Below the pieces are notes generated by a model. The model had not been told where the DNA came from. It searched no databases and saw nothing but the letters and a program-made list of their open reading frames with translations. This document shows, piece after piece, positions 45,610-52,979 of a stretch of 64,000 nucleotides of DNA; positions within the stretch are counted from its first letter, which is position 1, and each line of letters begins with the position of its first letter. The translations under genes were made by a program, and so were the position numbers. This stretch comes from CALZKI01 sp045124055. Its GTDB lineage: Bacteria; Bacillota; Clostridia; Lachnospirales; Lachnospiraceae. The DNA is taken from assembly GCA_045124055.1 (NCBI GenBank), contig JBGVKZ010000036.1, forward strand, positions 62,001 to 126,000, given 5' to 3'.

Positions 45610-46515
45610 TTAGAACTCAAAGGCCATATTGATTGCCATTGCCAAAGTGTATGAAAGACGCTCTATCATTGCATCTACATCTTTTCCAGTAACAAACATA
45701 TTTTGTAATTCTCCAATGGTTTTTGTATTTCTTTCCACAAATTTTGAGTAGGTATCCGCACCCGTTTCTTTGCTGATTTCTTCAATGGCATCTACCACAA
45801 TAGTGGCCGCCGCTACCACAGTTGGAATTCCCACCGCAACTACCGGCACACCGATATTTTCCTCAATTAAAGCATTTCGATAATTGCCCACGCCGGAACC
45901 TGGGTGAATACCTGTATCGGTAATCTGAATGGTTTTATTCAGTCGTTTTGTACTGCGGCTCGCCAGTGCATCTACGGCAATTACAAGGTCCGGTTTTGTC
46001 TCTTTTACGATACCTTTCACCATTTCTTCACTTTCCATACCGGTTTTTGCCATAACCCCCGGAATTACTCCACTGATGCTATGGACGAGGCTCTTTCCGA
46101 AAGCCGCCTTTCCATATTCTTTTACGACGTGTCTTGTAATATTCAATTTATCGATTACCATAGGTCCAAGAGCATCTGCCGTTACTTCACGGTTACCTAG
46201 TCCTACTATCAAAACAGATTTTTCCTTCTTTCTATCTTCCATCAACTGACGCAGTTTTTCTGCAATATTTTTTGCCACACAATTATGATAATCTTCATCT
46301 GATTCCTCTAATCTGGCGGCTTCCACAGTAATGTAAGTTCCCATAGGCTTTCCCATCGCTTTAGAAGCATTTTTTGTTTCAATAAATACGGTAGTGGTTT
46401 TAATATCCCCTTTTTGTTCCTCCTCTACTCTGATTCCTCTAAGACCTTCCTCAGCATCCATAATGTAATCTCTGGCTTCTACCGCCAAATCTGTCCTCAC
46501 TCGAAACTGACTCAT
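45610..46515 (-). CDS. gpr: GPR germination protease
   Basis: 301 aa. N-terminus RVRTDLAVEARDYIMDAEEG and core VGLGNREVTADALGPMVIDK, PDLVIAVDALASRSTKRLNK and the TIQITDTGIHPGSGVGNYRN stretch match GPR (peptidase A25). GPR degrades small acid-soluble spore proteins on germination. The residues preceding GIRVEE can be removed as a propeptide. I could not identify a sigmaF/sigmaG promoter in the 177-base divergent gap to rpsT. Confidence 0.94.
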   Translation of the reverse strand: MSQFRVRTDLAVEARDYIMDAEEGLRGIRVEEEQKGDIKTTTVFIETKNASKAMGKPMGTYITVEAARLEESDEDYHNCVAKNIAEKLRQLMEDRKKEKSVLIVGLGNREVTADALGPMVIDKLNITRHVVKEYGKAAFGKSLVHSISGVIPGVMAKTGMESEEMVKGIVKETKPDLVIAVDALASRSTKRLNKTIQITDTGIHPGSGVGNYRNALIEENIGVPVVAVGIPTVVAAATIVVDAIEEISKETGADTYSKFVERNTKTIGELQNMFVTGKDVDAMIERLSYTLAMAINMAFEF

Positions 46516-46577
46516 AACTTTTTCCTTTATCCAATAGATTTTTCTTATATTTTTTACAAATTTTACAACTTTATGTA

Positions 46578-46606
46578 TTGACAGAAAGATTTCAATGCCC
46601 TAAAAT
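46578..46606 (+). promoter_or_regulatory. Strong predicted sigmaA promoter of rpsT
   Basis: Perfect TTGACA (46578-46583), 17 bases, TAAAAT (46601-46606). The leader to the rpsT ATG is about 80 bases. Confidence 0.82.
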
Positions 46607-46617
46607 AGCAACTGTGT

Positions 46618-46657
46618 GTTGAAAACATAGACGTCCGTGTCCGGCTCTGGTTTCAAC
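46618..46657 (+). promoter_or_regulatory. Structured rpsT leader stem-loop
   Basis: GTTGAAAACATAG pairs with CTCTGGTTTCAAC in 11 of 13 positions around a 14-base apical region containing GAC and GTC arms. It sits between promoter and ribosome-binding site. S20 is autoregulated in other bacteria, so this is a candidate binding site for S20 on its own mRNA; this is inference. Confidence 0.5.
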
Positions 46658-46692
46658 GATTTATAAACTGAATTTACATGGGAGGTGTAGGC

Positions 46693-46956
46693 ATGGCTAA
46701 CATCAAATCTGCAAAAAAAAGAATTTTAGTTAATCAGACAAAAGCTGATCGTAATAAAGCTATCAGATCAAGCGTTAAAACAGCTGTAAAGAAAGTTTAC
46801 GTTGCTATTGATGCTAACGATAAAGAAGCTGCTGCTAGTGCATTATTAGCTGCAACAGCTACTATCGACAAAGCTACTTCTAAAGGTGTATACCACAAGA
46901 ATTATGCTTCAAGAAAAGTATCTCGTTTAGCAAAAGCTGTAAACCAGATGGCTTAA
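46693..46956 (+). CDS. rpsT: 30S ribosomal protein S20
   Basis: 87 aa from the ATG at 46693, with GGAGG 7 bases upstream; the longer reading from 46678 includes the ribosome-binding site and is rejected. The sequence ANIKSAKKRILVNQTKADRN and the C-terminal HKNYASRKVSRLAKAVNQ are typical S20. S20 binds 16S rRNA early in 30S assembly. It is a single-gene unit on the strand opposite to its neighbours. Confidence 0.96.
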   Translation: MANIKSAKKRILVNQTKADRNKAIRSSVKTAVKKVYVAIDANDKEAAASALLAATATIDKATSKGVYHKNYASRKVSRLAKAVNQMA

Positions 46957-46985
46957 TTTTTGACATAAATAAAAACATAAAAAAT

Positions 46986-47025
46986 AAAAGCAATCCATAC
47001 CGTCATGTGGATTGCTTTTTTATTT
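46986..47025 (+). terminator. Bidirectional terminator after rpsT
   Basis: AAAAGCAATCCA and TGGATTGCTTTT arms around a 10-base loop, followed by a T-run on the plus strand and also T-rich on the minus strand. It can serve both rpsT and the convergent LytTR/LiaF-like operon. Confidence 0.85.
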
Positions 47026-47036
47026 ATTCTTTTCTT

Positions 47037-47777
47037 CTATATATACGTGATTTCTAAATCGCCAAGACTCACATCTCCGTTTAATCTTAATACTGGAGTA
47101 CCGGCAGATTTACTCTGATTCTTTTCTTCTACATTTCCCATTGTTACGTTAATGTTATTTTCAACTCTCCACTCTCTTGGGATAAAAAGCTGCACACTAC
47201 CAAAGGAAGCCTTTACATAAACGTCTGCATAATCTCCTACAATTTTTGCACTATCGAAATAAACTATCATTTCTCCAAAATGATTTTCTAAAGTAGCACT
47301 GACTAAATTGGTGGTTGTCACATATTTTGTTGTTGCACCAAATTTGTTATAGCAAGTAACGTGACTGCCCCCATCATTCTGTGTGCTATCTTCGTGTATT
47401 TCACGGGCATCTACTGAATCAAAAGTCTGATGCATAGATTCCATATGCTTTCTCCAATGCTCCTCTTTTTTCTTTTTTCTTGGAAAAATTGTATCAAAAC
47501 CAATGGTCAATAATAAAGCTGCGAGAATTAAAATCCAAATGGAGATATGTGGTAACCCAATGGTTTCTCCAAACAATGCCCACAAAAATGCAAGTGGGAA
47601 AAAGATTCCGCCAAAACTTAACGAAAGGATTCCATCAATGAGTGCAATTCCAAATAAAATTCCTAAAACAATACTCCAAATACTGATTTCGCTTGAAATC
47701 ATTCCCATTTGATACACTACAATAAAAATCGCAATGGCAATCAACGATACGCCCCAAAAAATATTTTTTCTTTTCAT
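47037..47777 (-). CDS. LiaF-like membrane protein (cell envelope stress type)
   Basis: 246 aa. About four hydrophobic segments fill residues 7-100, followed by a basic stretch (PRKKKKEEHW). The C-terminal 100 residues are a beta-rich domain (ENHFGEMIVYFDSAKIVGDY, KASFGSVQLFIPREWRVENN) like the LiaF/DUF2154 toast-rack domain. LiaF inhibits the LiaSR envelope-stress response in Bacillus. Here it overlaps the upstream LytTR gene by 4 bases, so it probably regulates that factor instead of a two-component system. Confidence 0.72.
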   Translation of the reverse strand: MKRKNIFWGVSLIAIAIFIVVYQMGMISSEISIWSIVLGILFGIALIDGILSLSFGGIFFPLAFLWALFGETIGLPHISIWILILAALLLTIGFDTIFPRKKKKEEHWRKHMESMHQTFDSVDAREIHEDSTQNDGGSHVTCYNKFGATTKYVTTTNLVSATLENHFGEMIVYFDSAKIVGDYADVYVKASFGSVQLFIPREWRVENNINVTMGNVEEKNQSKSAGTPVLRLNGDVSLGDLEITYI

Positions 47778-48235
47778 ACTCTTATCCTCTTTTCTTCTAA
47801 TTTACTTTTCAATACTTTGTAATATGACCTGGATACATAAATCTGTTTATGTGTATTTTGAAATTGAATCAGGCTTGCCGCTGTCAAATTTCGATTTACC
47901 GAAAAAATTTGATTACAGTTTACGATGGCTGATTTAGATATCCTTAAAAACCAGGTTGGTAAAATCCTTTCAAGCTCATACAGTTTATAATCGGTTTCAT
48001 AAACTTCATTTTGCGTATGTACCTGTATGTGCCCTGCCTCCGTTTCAAAGAACAATATATCCCGGAAATCCAAGTAGTATTCGGTCTCACCCCGATAGGC
48101 TATAAAATGACTGGATACCGATTGTTCTTTTTGAAGTATCGTCTGTAATTGCATAATTTCCGGAGTAATGGCTCTGCATCTGATTATGATTTCATCTTCT
48201 GCCAGGTTGTCTTCCATTTCAATCCGTAGCTTCAT
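47774..48235 (-). CDS. LytTR-domain DNA-binding regulator without receiver domain
   Basis: 153 aa. Residues about 48-150 are a LytTR domain (DILFFETEAGHIQVHTQNEV, FLRISKSAIVNCNQIFSV, YVSRSYYKVLKSKL). The first 45 residues are not a receiver. Short LytTR proteins are commonly co-encoded with a membrane partner that controls them, here the LiaF-like protein. A GGAGG precedes the ATG. Two 9-base direct repeats 21 bases apart upstream of its promoter are likely binding sites. Confidence 0.88.
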   Translation of the reverse strand: MKLRIEMEDNLAEDEIIIRCRAITPEIMQLQTILQKEQSVSSHFIAYRGETEYYLDFRDILFFETEAGHIQVHTQNEVYETDYKLYELERILPTWFLRISKSAIVNCNQIFSVNRNLTAASLIQFQNTHKQIYVSRSYYKVLKSKLEEKRIRV

Positions 48236-48255
48236 TTCCTTCCCTCCATATTGCC

Positions 48256-48283
48256 ATTATACCTTTTCTATAAAACAAGTAAA
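48256..48283 (-). promoter_or_regulatory. Promoter of the LytTR operon with weak -35 box
   Basis: TATAAT (48256-48261) with TTTACT (48278-48283) 16 bases upstream on the minus strand. A perfect -10 with poor -35 is typical of activated promoters. Confidence 0.55.
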
Positions 48284-48295
48284 TAGCTTTTGGGT

Positions 48296-48325
48296 AAGAG
48301 GTAACTATTTGAAACTAAGAGGTAA
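48296..48325 (-). promoter_or_regulatory. LytTR-type direct repeats (candidate operator)
   Basis: Two identical 9-base repeats, TTACCTCTT on the minus strand, at 48296-48304 and 48317-48325. They are separated by 12 bases, giving a 21-base (two helical turn) period. This is the site geometry used by AgrA and other LytTR proteins. They lie 12 bases upstream of the -35 box. Confidence 0.6.
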
Positions 48326-48336
48326 ATATCTCCTAC

Positions 48337-48373
48337 TAAAAAAGCAAATGCGAAGTACTTTTGTACCTCGCAT
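48337..48373 (-). terminator. Terminator of the TPM operon
   Basis: ATGCGAGGTAC and GTACTTCGCAT form an 11-bp stem (one G-T pair) with an AAAA loop, followed by TTGCTTTTTT on the minus strand. Confidence 0.8.
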
Positions 48374-48392
48374 CGATATAATTTTCTTCATT

Positions 48393-49268
48393 TTATCGTC
48401 TTCTACCGCCACCGCCATGGCTTCGTCCGCTGCTGGAACGATGATGTCCGCCGCCACCACGACTTCCTCCGTGACCACCACCTGAAGAACTATAACTTGT
48501 CTCAATTCGTCTCTGGTGCGTTACTTTTCTTAAGAAAATGTCTTCCCGAACCTTCATATTCATATTGGTTAAGAAAGTTCTTCCTGTCACCGTCTTTTTT
48601 GATTTCTTTGGACGATTGATACTTGCATAAACAAAGGCAATTATCACAGAAAAAATAAAAGCATTTTCATACATATTGATATCCACATAATTTCCCTTCA
48701 TCTCTTTTGTAACTTCCTTGACAAAGGTTTCATATGCTCTATAAGAATTGGTATCAATATAATCTTCCACTTCGATTAATACGTCATCGATTTCACTGCT
48801 AGAAAACTCTGCTTCTGCTTTTCCCGTAGTTCCAAACCATAAATACTTGTAGCCATCTGCTTCGCGGAACTGATTGTCCACTAAAATTACACCATCTCCA
48901 TAAGGTTCGTCATAACCAAAAGCATAGGATTCATAAAATTCATCTGCAAAAATCATTGCATAGTCTTCGATTTCGGCATAGGGATTCACTTCATGTACCA
49001 TAGACTCTAAAGAGACATTCAAATTGACAATCACAATATCAAGTCCACATTCTGCCTCTTTTTTTGCAATCAGCTTTTCCAGTTTTTCTTCTTCTTCCTC
49101 TGTCAGCAAATCCGCAAAATCAAACACTCTCTGACTTGTAGGACATACATCATTGTTTCTGACATATTTTTTTCCAAAATGATTCTGGTAAAAAACTACT
49201 GAAAACACAACAAAAATACAACCGAAAATAATAAAAGGAATTCTAAAATACTTAAAATACTTTTTCAT
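48393..49268 (-). CDS. Membrane-anchored TPM-domain protein with Gly/His/Arg-rich tail
   Basis: 291 aa. A signal-anchor (about residues 10-27) precedes a TPM-type domain (VFDFADLLTEEEEEKLEKLI, ECGLDIVIVN, GDGVILVDN). A second membrane helix lies near residues 207-222, then a basic tail ending in repeated Gly/Ser/His/Arg. TPM proteins are acid-phosphatase-like or assembly factors; the role here is unknown. The gene starts 1 base after the zinc-ribbon gene stop, with its GGAGG inside that gene. Confidence 0.72.
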   Translation of the reverse strand: MKKYFKYFRIPFIIFGCIFVVFSVVFYQNHFGKKYVRNNDVCPTSQRVFDFADLLTEEEEEKLEKLIAKKEAECGLDIVIVNLNVSLESMVHEVNPYAEIEDYAMIFADEFYESYAFGYDEPYGDGVILVDNQFREADGYKYLWFGTTGKAEAEFSSSEIDDVLIEVEDYIDTNSYRAYETFVKEVTKEMKGNYVDINMYENAFIFSVIIAFVYASINRPKKSKKTVTGRTFLTNMNMKVREDIFLRKVTHQRRIETSYSSSGGGHGGSRGGGGHHRSSSGRSHGGGGRRR

Positions 49269-49269
49269 C

Positions 49270-50256
49270 TTATAAAATTCCTCCTAATATGTATAAAATC
49301 ATAAATGAACCAAAACAGAGTAAGAAAAATACCGTCAATGGATAAGTCACTCTTTTAATCGGTGACACCGGAACCTCTCCGACAACCTTTCCGGTCTGAC
49401 CATTGATATAATACGGGTATTCTTTTCCTCTGTACTGATACAAATATCGCCATACCGGAAGTAAGGCATACTCATTACTCTGTCCTGTAATCGTTAAATT
49501 CTTTACATTCGCAGTAGTACCAGAATATCCATATAAGCTTTCTTTTAGTAATTCTTCCGCCGCACTTTTTGCTTTCTCAGCAGCTCTTGGCTCAAATATA
49601 GTTGCATCTTTACAATAAATTTCTGCCAAAAATCCCGACATATATTTCGGGTCAAAATCTTTTAATGTGCTATAATCATATGGCTCCATCAAATCCATTA
49701 CGTCATTTGGCATAGCTTCTGATGCGTCCTGTGGCATACGGGTAAAAGATACATCAAAATTTCGTTTTGCCTGATAGTAAGAGGTTTCAATATTTTGCAC
49801 ATTCCCGATTGTATGCGTAACAGTTTTTGTTCCAGTGCCCTCAAAATCAAAATTTCCTTCAAAGTTATATAACCAAAAAGGTACATAGACCCCTTCTATC
49901 TTTTGCAAGCTCACTTCTTCCAAAAAGCTATCCGGCATATACATATGGTCGCCAAATTCCTGTCTAATGCACTTTTTTGCAATATCCTTTCCTACCATAA
50001 AAGGTTGAATTTTCTTTGGCTCATACTCTCCGGATATTCTCTCATCAAAAATCACGTACTGAGAACAGGCCGGACATTTTCCAGCGGAATCATATGTTCC
50101 AACGGGAATGGATGCACCACACATAGTACAGGTGTGCATATTTTCACCGGGAAGCATTTCTTGTGAATCCACGCTGTCACAATATGGGCAATACATTTGT
50201 TGTTTTTCTGGCATAAACACCATATTTCCGCTACAATTTCTACATTTATAAATCAT
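49270..50256 (-). CDS. Zinc-ribbon protein with C-terminal membrane segment
   Basis: 328 aa. Four CxxC motifs in the first 65 residues (CRNC, CPYC, CTMC, CPAC) form two zinc ribbons. The middle (SLQKIEGVYVPFWLYNFEGN, LPVWRYLYQYRGKEYPYYIN) recurs in uncharacterised clostridial proteins and resembles zinc-ribbon membrane proteins whose partner is a TPM protein. One membrane segment ends the protein (about 304-325). Function unknown. Confidence 0.6.
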   Translation of the reverse strand: MIYKCRNCSGNMVFMPEKQQMYCPYCDSVDSQEMLPGENMHTCTMCGASIPVGTYDSAGKCPACSQYVIFDERISGEYEPKKIQPFMVGKDIAKKCIRQEFGDHMYMPDSFLEEVSLQKIEGVYVPFWLYNFEGNFDFEGTGTKTVTHTIGNVQNIETSYYQAKRNFDVSFTRMPQDASEAMPNDVMDLMEPYDYSTLKDFDPKYMSGFLAEIYCKDATIFEPRAAEKAKSAAEELLKESLYGYSGTTANVKNLTITGQSNEYALLPVWRYLYQYRGKEYPYYINGQTGKVVGEVPVSPIKRVTYPLTVFFLLCFGSFMILYILGGIL

Positions 50257-50325
50257 AGTGCCCCATCTCCTTATCTTCCTCTATCACCGACAGGAATTTT
50301 CCCATCTTATAAAAAATTTATGGCT

Positions 50326-51252
50326 TTACCTATGCTGATAGGAGTTTAACTGTGTCTGGATAAACCCTAAAGTAAACAACTGCATAAATAACAAGTTCAT
50401 AAATAAATAGACAAATTTTCTGTTTGTTAAATTGCCACCACGTTTTTTTGAATCATCATATATCTGTTTTCCCTTTGCATATCCCCAATAAACAGAGTAA
50501 AATGGCACAAGCAGATACAATAACACTTCACTCCCCACAGGATTTTCATCTCCATGAAGACGATTTAAGTCTTTGCAAATTTTTGTCAACCAGACAATCC
50601 CAAAAATGCCCAGCGTCAAAATTGTTAAAATGATGCAAGAACCAACGTTACGACGTGCAAAATTGATACTCTCTCCTGTGATTTTTTTAAGTGGTTTCTC
50701 TTTATAATCTTCCACACTGGATAATAAAAACATCGCAAAAGCTGCAATCAGCACTGCCATTACAAAACTACTTAAAACGTATAAATTAAAAAATACTAAG
50801 ACCCCTCTGGCCAGTGTTACGCATAAAGAGCCTGCTGACGCTTTTATAGCACCAAACATCGTCATCAAAGTAAACAGAATTGCCAATACATTTACGACAA
50901 GTTTTATCAAATTTTCTGCTGTAAACATAAAACCAAAATATACTTTTTCCTGAGATAGTAAAACAAACTGTCCGAATAAATCTACGAAAAAGTAGCTACT
51001 AAGCAGCATAATAGCAAATTTAGGGACATCTTTTTTTACAAACATCATAACCACTGCGGCTAAAATAAGTATCACTGGTAAAATATCTCGAACTAAAATA
51101 TATAACCAGATGTTTTTCATTCCTGAAAATCCACTTAAGATGCTTCCCCCATCTATGTAGAAAATTCCAAGTAAAACTAGAGCCGTAAGTACAGCTCCTA
51201 CCTTGCATTTTGTTTCTTCCTTATACTGTAATGCATTCATTCTTGTTTCCAT
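50326..51252 (-). CDS. Multi-pass membrane protein with DUF4234-like C-terminal part
   Basis: 308 aa with about seven to eight hydrophobic segments. The C-terminal part (CIILTILTLGIFGIVWLTKI, CKDLNRLHGDENPVGSEVLL, VPFYSVYWGYAKGKQI) fits DUF4234. The start is uncertain: the ATG at 51252 abuts the GGAG, so the ATG four codons on (51240) may be used. It opens a probable operon with the zinc-ribbon and TPM genes. Confidence 0.62.
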   Translation of the reverse strand: METRMNALQYKEETKCKVGAVLTALVLLGIFYIDGGSILSGFSGMKNIWLYILVRDILPVILILAAVVMMFVKKDVPKFAIMLLSSYFFVDLFGQFVLLSQEKVYFGFMFTAENLIKLVVNVLAILFTLMTMFGAIKASAGSLCVTLARGVLVFFNLYVLSSFVMAVLIAAFAMFLLSSVEDYKEKPLKKITGESINFARRNVGSCIILTILTLGIFGIVWLTKICKDLNRLHGDENPVGSEVLLYLLVPFYSVYWGYAKGKQIYDDSKKRGGNLTNRKFVYLFMNLLFMQLFTLGFIQTQLNSYQHR

Positions 51253-51274
51253 CTCCTGTTACTTTCTTATGACC

Positions 51275-51303
51275 ATTGTAACACGCTTCTTTGATTCTCA
51301 CAA
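51275..51303 (-). promoter_or_regulatory. Predicted promoter of the DUF4234/zinc-ribbon/TPM operon
   Basis: TTGTGA (51298-51303), 17 bases, TACAAT (51275-51280) on the minus strand, starting after the folT stop codon. Confidence 0.5.
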
Positions 51304-51315
51304 TTCCTTTAAATG

Positions 51316-51834
51316 CTAGTATTTTAAACAGTTTCTGAGTAATCTAAAGAGAGGAATTGTGACAACCGTGTAGACCATCGAGGTTCCTACGGAAGAAATC
51401 AATCTTGGCCAAATCACAACCCAAATCGTTTCTGTAAAATTATTCAGAATACCTGACCAATATAGACCAAACGTATTCAAAATCGTTACAATTATGGACG
51501 TAATCACAATGAGAAGCATTATTTCATAGCCTTTTAATTTAAAGTTCTTTTTCTTGGCATATAAGCCTACCAAAAATCCTCTTACACCTACCGGAATAAT
51601 CCAGAAAATCGTCGTCCACATCAATCCATAGGCTAGAATCTGGTACAAAAAGCTGCCAAGTGTTCCCACAAGTCCTCCCACAAAAGGTCCAAATAGCAAG
51701 CCTCCAAGTATAATAGGAAGCCCCGACAAATTAATCTTTACAAATGGCAGATTAATAGACCATATGCTAAGGACAACGTGCATTGCCATTAGTAATGCAC
51801 TTAAAACAAGAGTTTGTGTTTTCATTTTTCTCAT
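51316..51834 (-). CDS. folT: Folate-type ECF transporter S component (FolT)
   Basis: 172 aa from the ATG at 51832-51834; GGAGA lies 7 bases upstream. The longer reading to 51864 lies inside the riboswitch expression platform. Six hydrophobic segments; NLPFVKINLSGLPIILGGLL and GPFVGGLVGTLGSFLYQI match FolT-family substrate-binding S components. It captures folate and uses a shared energising module (EcfT with two ATPases) encoded elsewhere. The THF riboswitch in front fixes the substrate assignment. Confidence 0.9.
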   Translation of the reverse strand: MRKMKTQTLVLSALLMAMHVVLSIWSINLPFVKINLSGLPIILGGLLFGPFVGGLVGTLGSFLYQILAYGLMWTTIFWIIPVGVRGFLVGLYAKKKNFKLKGYEIMLLIVITSIIVTILNTFGLYWSGILNNFTETIWVVIWPRLISSVGTSMVYTVVTIPLFRLLRNCLKY

Positions 51835-51874
51835 AAAAAAATCTCCTTTCATGACACTTGTCACACAAAGGAGA
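51835..51874 (-). terminator. Riboswitch-controlled terminator before folT
   Basis: TCTCCTTT and AAAGGAGA arms with an inner TGACA-AG-TGTCA hairpin, followed by seven T residues. The 3' arm contains the folT ribosome-binding sequence, so folding can block both transcription and translation. Confidence 0.78.
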
Positions 51875-51892
51875 ACAGAAACGTCCTAAGGT

Positions 51893-51992
51893 GACAGCGG
51901 GATGCGACAACTGTACAGCGTGCTTTTGGCACTTCGTCCGGCGAACAACTCCCCGTTTCGCTGGCACATAACTCACAATTATCTACTCTGTC
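51893..51992 (-). ncRNA. Tetrahydrofolate (THF) riboswitch aptamer
   Basis: On the minus strand P1 pairs GACAG with CTGTC; the conserved AGAGTAG follows. P2 pairs GATAATTGT with ACAGTTGTC (nine pairs with G-U). P3 pairs GCGAA with TTCGC, its loop carrying CGGGGA, which can pair with the TCCCG after P2. The short P4 is GTGC/GCAC. This order, with GCATCC near the 3' end, matches THF riboswitches. It senses reduced folates and controls folT. Confidence 0.87.
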
Positions 51993-52017
51993 ATTACTAT
52001 TTATTTTGCTAAAAAGT

Positions 52018-52046
52018 AGTATAATCTCTATTGGTTGGAACGTCAA
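52018..52046 (-). promoter_or_regulatory. Predicted sigmaA promoter of folT
   Basis: TTGACG (52041-52046), 17 bases, TATACT (52018-52023) on the minus strand; transcription would start about 20 bases before the riboswitch. Confidence 0.75.
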
Positions 52047-52065
52047 TACGAATTTTAAAAAAACA

Positions 52066-52106
52066 AAAAGCACCCCACACGAATCATAGAGTGTACGGGG
52101 TGCTTC
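52066..52106 (-). terminator. Terminator of the DUF2752-TM2 operon
   Basis: AAGCACCCC and GGGGTGCTT arms extended by GTACAC/GTGT pairs, then TTTTTGTTTTTTT on the minus strand. Confidence 0.88.
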
Positions 52107-52120
52107 ATTTTTAAATCATA

Positions 52121-52510
52121 TTATTCCAAAGGAATACCATTTGCATCTGTTTTGATGCTGCCACAAAGGATCATAATACCTTCAATGAATCCCCAAATAG
52201 CACCAACACCGAAGCAAAGTGAAAGTACGATCTGAGCGATAGCTTTTCCTGTGTATCCTAAGTAGAAGTTATGAACTCCGAATCCACCTAAGAAAATACC
52301 AAGTAAACCAGCTGTCATTTTAGATTTTCTCTGAGTACCAGGCATAATGTTGTTTGTAGCACAACCACATGTTGTACATACAGTAGCATTTGGAGCAATC
52401 TGGTTACCACAGTTCATACAGAAGTTAACTCCGTCACCTACTTTAACGCCACAACCTACACAAATTGCTGCATTTGGCAATACTTCTTTACCACAATTCT
52501 TACAAAACAT
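52121..52510 (-). CDS. Zinc-ribbon TM2-domain membrane protein
   Basis: 129 aa. Two zinc ribbons (MFCKNCGKEV with CVGCG; FCMNCGNQI with CTTCG) precede a TM2 domain: KSKMTAGLLGIFLGGFGVHN, FYLGYTGKAIAQIVLS and GAIWGFIEGIMIL. TM2 proteins have two helices joined by a short turn; their role in bacteria is unknown. It follows the DUF2752 gene with AAAGGAG before the ATG. Confidence 0.88.
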   Translation of the reverse strand: MFCKNCGKEVLPNAAICVGCGVKVGDGVNFCMNCGNQIAPNATVCTTCGCATNNIMPGTQRKSKMTAGLLGIFLGGFGVHNFYLGYTGKAIAQIVLSLCFGVGAIWGFIEGIMILCGSIKTDANGIPLE

Positions 52511-52561
52511 TTTTATTTTCTCCTTTCAAGAATATGCTTTCGTGAATGTTCACATAAGTTC

Positions 52562-52906
52562 CTACGTAAGAAAGTTCATTAACTTTATCACGTAATTTAT
52601 AACAAATCCTACCCCAATCATGATAAGGATTGTGTTATCAATAAATTTTCGATTGAATAGCTTTCCATCGGCTAATATGTATAACAAAATAACTGGTAAG
52701 CTAAACACCATCGGGTGATAGGTAAAGGCACCAGACAAATTCAAATGCATCAGTTCTCTTACCGCCCTGGTCATACCACACCCTGGACAAATGATATGAA
52801 AATACTTTAAATATACACACTCTACTCCAACAAAATAGGCATATGTAAAAATACCTAACAGTATCAATACAAGGACAATTCGTGAAGTTTTGATTTTTCT
52901 TTTCAC
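52562..52906 (-). CDS. DUF2752 membrane protein
   Basis: 114 aa with three hydrophobic segments. The motif HIICPGCGMTRAVRELMHLN after the first helix is the DUF2752 hallmark. The start is GTG (GTGAAAAGAAAAATC) with a GGAG 12 bases upstream. Function is unknown; DUF2752 genes often sit with TM2 genes, as here. Confidence 0.85.
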   Translation of the reverse strand: MKRKIKTSRIVLVLILLGIFTYAYFVGVECVYLKYFHIICPGCGMTRAVRELMHLNLSGAFTYHPMVFSLPVILLYILADGKLFNRKFIDNTILIMIGVGFVINYVIKLMNFLT

Positions 52907-52926
52907 TTGTCTATCTTACTCCTTTT

Positions 52927-52954
52927 ATTATATTCATTCTACAAATTTTGTCAA
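52927..52954 (-). promoter_or_regulatory. Predicted sigmaA promoter of the DUF2752-TM2 operon
   Basis: Perfect TTGACA (52949-52954), 16 bases, perfect TATAAT (52927-52932) on the minus strand. Confidence 0.78.
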
Positions 52955-52979
52955 TATTCTACACCACGACTCTATGGTT

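Noticed and set aside
46516..46577. A sigmaF/sigmaG promoter for gpr
   Set aside because: I looked for the GCATA/CATACTA pattern in the divergent region and found no convincing match.
51767..52073. Minus-strand frames of 69-70 codons upstream of folT
   Set aside because: They lie over the THF riboswitch and its promoter; the RNA pairings explain the sequence better.
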